Assembly (NCBI GenBank): GCA_036001465.1
Contig: DASYUH010000085.1
Location: forward strand, 1-62,780
Length of the DNA: 62,780 bases
Reading direction: 5' to 3'
Source: Candidatus Polarisedimenticolia bacterium
GTDB taxonomy: Bacteria; Acidobacteriota; Polarisedimenticolia; Gp22-AA2
A program made the translations under genes and the position numbers. Numbering within the stretch: position 1 is the stretch's first letter; every line of letters begins with the position of its first letter. Below are positions 58,069 through 62,780 of this stretch, piece by piece. The notes under the pieces are model-generated. The model was not told the origin of the DNA. It made no database searches and was given only the letters and a program-made list of their open reading frames with translations.

Positions 58069-58701
58069 TCAGGGCTGGATCAATCCGCGGCGGATGGCGT
58101 AGCGGACCAGACCGGCGGTCTCGTGGATGCCGAGCTTCGACATGATGCGCATCCGGTGCGACTCGGCCGTCTTCACGCTGACGCCGAGCAGCGCCGCCAC
58201 TTCCTTGGTGGTCTTCCCCTCGGCGACCAGCTGCAGGACCTCCCGCTCGCGCGGGCTCAGCGGGTCGGGGGGCAACTCGGACTTGCTGCGGTACGCCTCG
58301 ACGACGGTCCGCGACACCCCGGGGCTCAGGTAGACCGCCCCCCGCGTCACCTCGCGAATCGCCTGGACCAGATCGACCGTGGCCTGGGTCTTCAGCACGT
58401 AGCCGCTGATGCCGGCGCGCAGCGCCTCCAGCACGTAGGGGTCCTCGGTGTGCATCGTCAGCAGGATGGCCTTGGTTCGATCGGAGCATCGCAGGATCTC
58501 GCGCGCGGAATCGAGGCCGTTGAGCCCCGGCATGGCGAGATCGAGGATCGCGACGTCGGGTCGCGTGGTCTCGGCGATCCGGACCGCCTCGCGGCCGTCC
58601 GCCGCCTCGCCGACGACCCTGAAGCCTTCGTGCTCGAGCATCGCCCGGATCCCCTGCCGTACCATCTGGTGATCATCGGCCAGAAGCACCTGTGTGGCCA
58701 T
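58069..58701 (-). CDS. LuxR/NarL-type response regulator, kinase-linked copy
   Basis: A 210-residue regulator with receiver (LLADDHQMVRQGIRAMLE, Asp54 in VAILDLAMPG, ILLTMHTED, GYVLKTQA) and LuxR helix-turn-helix (DPLSPREREVLQLVAEGKTTKEVAALLGVSVKTAESHRMRIM). GGAGGG lies five bases before ATG 58701. Its start overlaps the end of the histidine-kinase gene by 29 bases, marking it as that kinase's main partner. It is strongly similar to the regulator at 57039 throughout, suggesting tandem duplication; the two could compete for phosphate or form heterodimers. Confidence 0.93.
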   Translation of the reverse strand: MATQVLLADDHQMVRQGIRAMLEHEGFRVVGEAADGREAVRIAETTRPDVAILDLAMPGLNGLDSAREILRCSDRTKAILLTMHTEDPYVLEALRAGISGYVLKTQATVDLVQAIREVTRGAVYLSPGVSRTVVEAYRSKSELPPDPLSPREREVLQLVAEGKTTKEVAALLGVSVKTAESHRMRIMSKLGIHETAGLVRYAIRRGLIQP

Positions 58702-59635
58702 CGCGTCCCTCCAGAGGAATGATGATGCGAAGATCCGTCCCGCGTCCTGGGGCGGAATCGATCGTGAACTGCCCGCCCACGGCGCTCAGGCGCTCCCGCA
58801 TGCCGATCAATCCGAGGCCCCGCTCCCCCTTGCGGTCCAGGACCGCCTGCAGATCGAAGCCCCGCCCGTCGTCCTTCACCATGCAGCGCGCCGCCTCCGG
58901 GCCGATCTCGAACCGGATGTCGACGCGCGTGGCGAAGGCGTGCTTCGTGGCGTTCCGCAGCGCCTCCTGGACCACGCGGTACAGGGCGGTCTCGATGCCC
59001 GACGGCAGGCGGGGACGGGCCGTTCCCTCCACCTGGATCTCGATCCCGGCGCGCGCCGCGACCCCCTGCGCGAGGAATTCCACCGCCGGCAGGAGTCCGA
59101 GGTCGTCCAGGATCGTCGGGCGCAGCTCGTGCGACAGCCGCCGCAGGTGCTTCTCGATCTCGTCCAGCGGCCCGCGGACCCGCCTGAGTCGATCGCGGGT
59201 GCGGGCCGGCAGTCCCGCGGAGACCTCCTCCAGGACGAGGTGGACCGAGGCCAGAAGCTGTCCGGCGTCGTCGTGCAGGGCGTGGGCGATCCTGCGGGCC
59301 TCCTCCTCGAGCTTTTCATTGAGCCGGCGCAGCGCGGCGACCGCCTCCTGGAAGCCGAGGTGGGTCATCTCGAACGTCGACAGGCTCTCCGCCAGGAACC
59401 TCTCCGAGGCGTCCACGGCGCTCAGGCACGACTCGGGCGCCCGGCTTTCCCGCAGGACGGCGTTCAGGGCTTCCTGGTGCAGCGCGACCAGATCCAGGAC
59501 GCCGACACCGTCGCCGATCGCCCGTCGTCCCAGCTCGTAGGCCTGCTGCAGAGCGGCCTCGCCTCCGTCCGCGAGATATTCCCGCAGCGCCCTGGCGAAC
59601 AGCTCCTTCAGTTCCCGGATGGCCGTGTCCTGCAC
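58673..59635 (-). CDS. Soluble histidine kinase with RsbU_N-like domain
   Basis: A 320-residue kinase without membrane segments. Residues about 5-55 (LKELFARALREYLADGGEAALQQAYELGRRAIGDGVGVLDLVALHQEAL) resemble the RsbU N-terminal domain that docks with RsbT. The HisKA_3 region carries His121 in ARRIAHALHDDAGQLL. The ATPase has VVQEALRNATKHA, KDDGRGFD and GERGLGLIGMRERL. GTG 59635 is chosen because GGGAGG lies eight bases upstream and it starts four bases after the previous gene. The RsbU-like domain next to rsbT-like genes suggests the stressosome output controls this kinase directly. It phosphorylates LuxR-type regulators. Confidence 0.88.
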   Translation of the reverse strand: MQDTAIRELKELFARALREYLADGGEAALQQAYELGRRAIGDGVGVLDLVALHQEALNAVLRESRAPESCLSAVDASERFLAESLSTFEMTHLGFQEAVAALRRLNEKLEEEARRIAHALHDDAGQLLASVHLVLEEVSAGLPARTRDRLRRVRGPLDEIEKHLRRLSHELRPTILDDLGLLPAVEFLAQGVAARAGIEIQVEGTARPRLPSGIETALYRVVQEALRNATKHAFATRVDIRFEIGPEAARCMVKDDGRGFDLQAVLDRKGERGLGLIGMRERLSAVGGQFTIDSAPGRGTDLRIIIPLEGRDGHTGASGR

Positions 59636-59639
59636 GATC

Positions 59640-60248
59640 TCACCTCCCGAGGCGCGCCACCAGGACGAGCGCGTCGTCCGCGTCCCTGGAATGGCGCGCC
59701 AGGATCCCATCGGCCTGGGGCTGCGCCGCGGCGCGCATCTCGACGCTCTGATCGAAGCCGTCCGCGATGCCGTCGGTCGCGAGAATCAGGATCCCCTCTC
59801 CCGGGACCGGCACCGTGGAGGCCTGAAGAGCCGGCAGCCGGTCCCCCACCACCCCGTGGCGGAGCACGAGACGCTCCCGGTCCGGTCGGCTCCCGGATCC
59901 TTCTTTCAGGAGCAGCCCCTCGACGTTCCCCACGCCGACCCAGGTCAGATCCCGCCGTTCCGCGTTCCAGTGCGCCAGGCTCAGCGCCGCGCCGCGCGTC
60001 CGGAGCAACACGCGGTGGCAGGCCTCCACGATCTCGGTCAGCGGCCTGAGGGCGTGGGCCTCCACGGTCCTGATGGCCAGCTCGGCCGCCATGGCGGCCT
60101 CCGCCCCGTGACCGAGGCCGTCCGCCACGGCCAGGAGCGCTCCGTCCCCCATCCTCTTGACCAGGCAGCGATCGCCCGATTCCGTTTCTCCCGCCAGGGC
60201 ACGTGCCGCCACACCCCAGTCGATGAGGTCGCCTTTCATCGCTTCCAT
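59640..60248 (-). CDS. RsbX/SpoIIE-like PP2C phosphatase
   Basis: A 202-residue single-domain phosphatase: GDRCLVKRMGDGALLAVADGLGHGAEAA contains the metal-binding Asp/Gly motif, and GEGILILATDGIADGFD the second metal motif. It matches the RsbX type that dephosphorylates RsbR and RsbS to reset a stressosome. The start is either ATG 60248 (AAGG seven bases upstream) or ATG 60239, which overlaps the upstream TGA (ATGA). It precedes the kinase gene by four bases, completing an rsbR-rsbS-rsbT-rsbX-like order. Confidence 0.88.
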   Translation of the reverse strand: MEAMKGDLIDWGVAARALAGETESGDRCLVKRMGDGALLAVADGLGHGAEAAMAAELAIRTVEAHALRPLTEIVEACHRVLLRTRGAALSLAHWNAERRDLTWVGVGNVEGLLLKEGSGSRPDRERLVLRHGVVGDRLPALQASTVPVPGEGILILATDGIADGFDQSVEMRAAAQPQADGILARHSRDADDALVLVARLGR

Positions 60249-60703
60249 TTTTTTGCCTTCACGGTCGTCCCGCCGCCAGCGATGGAGACGATCTCGAACT
60301 CGTCCATGAGGCGCTTCACCCCTGGGAGCCCGAGACCGAGGCTGCCGGAGGTGGAGAAGCCGAGCTCCATCGCCCGCTCCACGTCGGGGATGCCCGGTCC
60401 TTCGTCCCGGGCGATGACCGTGATCCCCTTCGCACCGTTGTTCTCCACGACCCCGAGGCTCAGCTCGCCCCGTTTGGCGTAGAGAAGGATGTTGCGCGCC
60501 AGCTCCGATATCGCGGTGGCGATCAGGGTCAGGCTGCTGTTCGAGAACCCGAGCTGCTGCGCCAGGGCCCGCCCCCGCTGGCGCGCGGCGACGATGTCCT
60601 GGTCCGAATTGATCGGGACCCTCGTCTCGTCGTTCACTGCAGCCTGCCTCGGTGTAGACACCCGCGCCGCCATGGGGGGGGCGCCGCGGCGTTTTCCCTT
60701 CAT
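60236..60703 (-). CDS. rsbT: RsbT-like serine/threonine switch kinase
   Basis: A 155-residue GHKL kinase. The core begins ETRVPINSDQDIVAARQRGRALA; the N box is LIATAISELARNILLYA, G1 is RDEGPGIPD and G2 is GSLGLGLPGVKRLMDEFEI. This matches RsbT, which phosphorylates RsbR and RsbS and then leaves the stressosome to activate an RsbU-type partner. ATG 60703 overlaps the RsbS-like TGA (ATGA) but adds about 25 residues ahead of the usual start, so a downstream start is possible. Here the released kinase could bind the RsbU_N-like domain of the histidine kinase. Confidence 0.9.
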   Translation of the reverse strand: MKGKRRGAPPMAARVSTPRQAAVNDETRVPINSDQDIVAARQRGRALAQQLGFSNSSLTLIATAISELARNILLYAKRGELSLGVVENNGAKGITVIARDEGPGIPDVERAMELGFSTSGSLGLGLPGVKRLMDEFEIVSIAGGGTTVKAKKWKR

Positions 60704-61086
60704 GCGCCGTGCGCGCCCAGATCACGGGCTATCTTCTTGCTCCCCCGATCCAGAAACGCCAGCCCCTCCTCAAGGTCGAGGGCGGTGGCCACGCCTTCTA
60801 GAGTCAGCCCCAGCTGCACCATGGTGAAGGCGACCTCGGGCTGGATGCCGACGATCACCGTCTCGGCCCCGCGCAGGCGAATCATGTGGGCGATGTCGCG
60901 CAGCGTGCGGGAGGCGAACGAGTCCATCACGTCCATCGCCGTGACGTCGACGATGACGCCGCGCGACCGGTACCGCCCGACCATCTCGACCAGAGCGTTT
61001 CTCAGCTCGAGAAGGTCGGCGTCGGTCAGGGCGGACTGGACGCTGGCAATGAGGTAGGCCCCCTGCTTCAGGATCGGGACGGCCAC
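60700..61086 (-). CDS. rsbS: RsbS-like STAS antagonist
   Basis: A 128-residue single STAS domain. VPILKQGAYLIASVQSALTDADLLELR opens the fold, and VIVDVTAMDVMDSFASRTLRDI carries Ser56, matching the phosphorylated Ser of RsbS. The closing GIQPEVAFTMVQLGLTLEGVATALDLEEGL is standard. It would form the stressosome core with RsbR and sequester RsbT. GTG 61086 is used with AAGGTG upstream; it follows the RsbR-like gene after 21 bases. Confidence 0.92.
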   Translation of the reverse strand: MAVPILKQGAYLIASVQSALTDADLLELRNALVEMVGRYRSRGVIVDVTAMDVMDSFASRTLRDIAHMIRLRGAETVIVGIQPEVAFTMVQLGLTLEGVATALDLEEGLAFLDRGSKKIARDLGAHGA

Positions 61087-61107
61087 GGGGCACCTTCTTT
61101 CTTTCTA

Positions 61108-62004
61108 TTAGGACGGCTGGTCTGTTTTCTCCACCGGGAGGACCTTGTAACCCAGGAGCCGTTCGGCCTCCTCGATTCCTCCCTGCAGGTCGCCGACGGT
61201 GTTCATCTTGGTGAGGTCGACGCCGATGTTCACGAGCGTCTGGGCGATTTCGGGGGACAGGCCGGTGACGATGACGGTCGCGCCGAGGAGACGCGACGCC
61301 TCCACCGTGAGGACGAGATGGTTCGCCACGTTCGAGTCCATGGCCGCGACTCCGGTGATGTCGATGACGACGACCCGCGCGCGGTTGGTCCGGATGCCGC
61401 GCAGGAGCTGCTCGGTGAGCTGGCGGGCCCGCTGCGGATCGATGACGCCGATGATCGGCAGGATGAGGAGCCGCTCGCGCACCTGCAGGACCGGCGTCGA
61501 GAGCTCCCGGATCGCCTCCTGCTGCTCGCGGATGGTGCGCTCGCGCTCCTGCACGAACCCGACCGCCACGGTGATGGCGATACGGTTGGCGGCCGGCTCG
61601 TAGGCGTCCAGGATGCGGTTCAGCTTGTCGAAATCGGCGTGGTAGCGGGCGAACAACGAGCGGGCGAGGACGTCGCGCAGGAGAAGCACGATGCCGACGA
61701 CCTCGTCGGTCTGGACGCCGCGAGGGATGATGCGCTCGGAGAGATTGCGCGAGTATGCCTGCAGGGCCTCGAAGGTTCCCGTCTCGAGCGCCTCGACGTA
61801 GTTGTCGTACACGGAGGTCGCCTCGGCGAACACCTCCTCCTTGGTCATCGCCGTGAGCAGCTTCGCCTCGGTAATGCGCTGCGCCCACTCCTCCCGCAGC
61901 TGGGTCCGGTTCTGCCTCAGATGGCTCACCAGCTCGCGCAGGAGCGCGGTGGTCGATTCGGTCGGCACCTGCGTCAGGTTCGCCGGGTTGCGTCCCCCCT
62001 TCAT
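61108..62004 (-). CDS. rsbR: RsbR-like stressosome protein
   Basis: A 298-residue protein with an N-terminal helical or globin-like RsbR domain (HLRQNRTQLREEWAQRI ... RSLFARYHADFDKLNRILDAYE), a linker helix (VQERERTIREQQEAIRELSTPVLQV) and a C-terminal STAS domain. VVVIDITGVAAMDSNVANHLV carries Ser224 at the position of the first RsbR phosphosite, and TVIVTGLSPEIAQTLVNIGVDL covers the second. The N-domain is the likely signal receiver. AGGAGG lies seven bases before ATG 62004. It heads the minus-strand regulatory block; a possible -10 TAAGAT lies at 62084-62079. Confidence 0.92.
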   Translation of the reverse strand: MKGGRNPANLTQVPTESTTALLRELVSHLRQNRTQLREEWAQRITEAKLLTAMTKEEVFAEATSVYDNYVEALETGTFEALQAYSRNLSERIIPRGVQTDEVVGIVLLLRDVLARSLFARYHADFDKLNRILDAYEPAANRIAITVAVGFVQERERTIREQQEAIRELSTPVLQVRERLLILPIIGVIDPQRARQLTEQLLRGIRTNRARVVVIDITGVAAMDSNVANHLVLTVEASRLLGATVIVTGLSPEIAQTLVNIGVDLTKMNTVGDLQGGIEEAERLLGYKVLPVEKTDQPS

Positions 62005-62164
62005 CGAATTACCTCCTGGCCCCGGAGTCGAACTCGTCCGGGGTACCGAAATCACGCGACCATGTGGAAAGAACCTTCATCTTAGCACCGTCGGACCCCC
62101 GGAAGTCTTCCGGGAGCTTATCGGTTGTTTCGTGGCCATGAATACCCCGATGGAGCCGTGCGTG

Positions 62165-62313
62165 CTATCAGGTGAATTACCCATTTGCCGCCAGGGAAAT
62201 CCAGCAGCGCCGGGCCAAAGGGCGGTTCGACTTGTCGGAAATCGTGCCATCGGACGGCCCGAATTCGGCCGGATTCCCCACCAGTGATCTAACGTAAGGT
62301 ATTAACCTGATAG
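62165..62313. promoter_or_regulatory. Inverted repeat in the divergent rsbR/riboswitch intergenic region
   Basis: CTATCAGGTGAAT (62165-62177) is matched on the opposite strand by ATTAACCTGATAG (62301-62313), identical at 12 of 13 positions when reversed. The two lie 123 bases apart in the divergent control region and could be paired sites for a regulator. Between them only GC-rich, gene-free sequence is seen. Confidence 0.35.
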
Positions 62314-62331
62314 ACATTTAGATGGTTTTCG

Positions 62332-62360
62332 TTGACGAATTCAGTGGAATCACCTATCTT
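62332..62360 (+). promoter_or_regulatory. Sigma-70-type promoter upstream of the riboswitch
   Basis: TTGACG (62332-62337) and TATCTT (62355-62360) are separated by exactly 17 bases in an AT-richer stretch. A start near 62367 would place the riboswitch within the first 120 bases of the transcript. Confidence 0.65.
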
Positions 62361-62394
62361 CGTGGGTGCAGCTAACTTTCAGATTGCGGAGACC

Positions 62395-62488
62395 CCTTCC
62401 CGACAAGGGCAAACCCGTCGCGAGGCGGGGACGCAAAGCCACGGGTCAGAGTGAGCTTTCCTGACAGCCGGGCCGCCGAAAGAAAGGG
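62395..62488 (+). promoter_or_regulatory. Cyclic-di-GMP-I (GEMM-I) riboswitch
   Basis: The aptamer shows all hallmark segments in order: AGGGCAAACC (62406-62415), a hairpin CCCGTC-GCGA-GGCGGG with a GNRA tetraloop, GGGACGCAAAGCC (62428-62440), a second arm ACGGGTCAG..CTGACAGCCGGG, then GCCGCCGAAAG. CCCTT and AAGGG close the outer stem. The GGG after the first A includes the G expected for cyclic-di-GMP rather than cyclic-GMP-AMP recognition, when aligned by hand with the Vibrio Vc2 aptamer. It lies in the leader of the secreted-protein gene at 62541, so that gene should respond to cyclic-di-GMP. Confidence 0.92.
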
Positions 62489-62510
62489 ACACCAGGCAGT
62501 TTCAAGGGAT

Positions 62511-62541
62511 TGGTGGTCTGCCGCCCATGGGAGGGCCACCA
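62511..62541 (+). promoter_or_regulatory. Possible ribosome-site-sequestering hairpin
   Basis: TGGTGG (62511-62516) can pair with CCACCA (62536-62541), which would enclose the GGGAGGG ribosome site and include the A of the start codon. Located just after the riboswitch aptamer, this is a candidate expression platform acting on translation. No intrinsic terminator is seen between aptamer and gene. Confidence 0.4.
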
Positions 62542-62780
62542 TGCCTTGGGACGTCGTGCGATCCGTCCGCCGAGTCTGTGTCCTCGGGATGGCTCTCGTC
62601 GCGGCCGCGCTGGTCTTCTCCGGCCACCACAGCTTTTCCCAGACCTCCCCCGCGCCGGAGCTGGTGCCGTTCCCCGGCGGGCTCATGGAGACGGCCACCA
62701 CGGGGCTGGTCCGGCCCCGCCTGTCCGCGTCCGTCCTGCAGGCGCTCCTGCCGGCCCGCGGTCCGTTCGTCTTTCCCGCG
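62541..62780 (+). CDS. Secreted beta-propeller protein paralogue, cut by window end
   Basis: The frame opens at ATG 62541 (GGGAGGG upstream) and stays open to the window edge, giving the first 80 residues. It begins with a signal peptide (VRRVCVLGMALVAAALVFSG) and continues ELVPFPGGLMETATTGLVRP and LLPARGPFVFPA. These match ELLPFVGGFLETAGTGLVRP and FLPARGAFLFP at the same place in the propeller/dockerin-like protein at 10188-12470, so the two genes are paralogues. Expression is probably governed by the cyclic-di-GMP riboswitch directly upstream. The rest of the protein is outside the window. Confidence 0.8.
   Translation, partial: MPWDVVRSVRRVCVLGMALVAAALVFSGHHSFSQTSPAPELVPFPGGLMETATTGLVRPRLSASVLQALLPARGPFVFPA

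Noticed and set aside
58027-58722. Plus-strand frame with GGGAGGAACATTC before ATG, opposite the second response regulator
   Set aside because: The minus strand carries an unmistakable receiver plus LuxR domain; the plus-strand translation has no recognisable features.
62097-62113. CCGGAAGTCTTCCGG palindrome as terminator
   Set aside because: It lies between divergent genes with no T-run on either side and no transcript expected to end there.

Overview
The window is GC-rich bacterial DNA, by eye close to 70% G+C, with many GTG starts and four-base gene overlaps. A Wza-type exporter, an outer-membrane barrel and a Wzx/Wzy/Wzz set point to a diderm (Gram-negative-type) cell. MopE-type repeats, FG-GAP propellers, dockerin-like repeats and choice-of-anchor-P proteins suggest an Acidobacteriota- or Myxococcota-like lineage. 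This is inference only, because there is no rRNA, tRNA or housekeeping marker gene to confirm it.

Layout. Positions 1-18.6 kb carry large secreted or surface proteins: a HEAT-repeat protein cut by the left edge, a trypsin-fold protease, a tyrosine-rich protein, a 2075-residue FG-GAP/MopE/thrombospondin-3 giant, a beta-propeller protein with a DUF11-like and a dockerin-like tail, a 1503-residue Ig-repeat adhesin and a choice-of-anchor-P protein. From 18.7 to 57 kb lies an exopolysaccharide (EPS) locus, almost entirely on the minus strand. It holds glycosyltransferases, two polysaccharide deacetylases, two AsnB-type amidotransferases, a heparinase-like protein, a beta-helix protein, a Wzx-like flippase, an O-antigen ligase/Wzy-like protein, a YvcK-like protein, a BY-kinase, a Wzz/GumC protein, a priming sugar-phosphate transferase, Wza and an outer-membrane barrel. 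Embedded in it (37.0-42.0 kb) is an amino-acid-type adenylation enzyme with a free carrier protein, a flavin reductase, a luciferase-like monooxygenase and GNAT/FemAB transferases. This looks like a module for making and attaching an oxidised acyl or aminoacyl decoration.

From 57 to 62 kb, also on the minus strand and upstream of the EPS genes, is a regulatory block. It has a stressosome-type RsbR-RsbS-RsbT set, an RsbX/SpoIIE-like phosphatase, a histidine kinase, two near-duplicate LuxR-type response regulators and a NusG-like antiterminator overlapping the first EPS gene by four bases. The simplest reading is that stress partner switching and two-component phosphorelay feed into EPS transcription, with the NusG paralogue helping polymerase through the long operon.

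At the right edge, on the plus strand, a good sigma-70 promoter leads into a clear cyclic-di-GMP-I (GEMM-I) riboswitch. It sits just ahead of a secreted protein, cut by the window end, that is a paralogue of the beta-propeller protein at 10.2-12.5 kb. A second notable non-coding stretch is 54306-54717, between wza and the next glycosyltransferase, where nearly 400 bases fold into nested inverted repeats.
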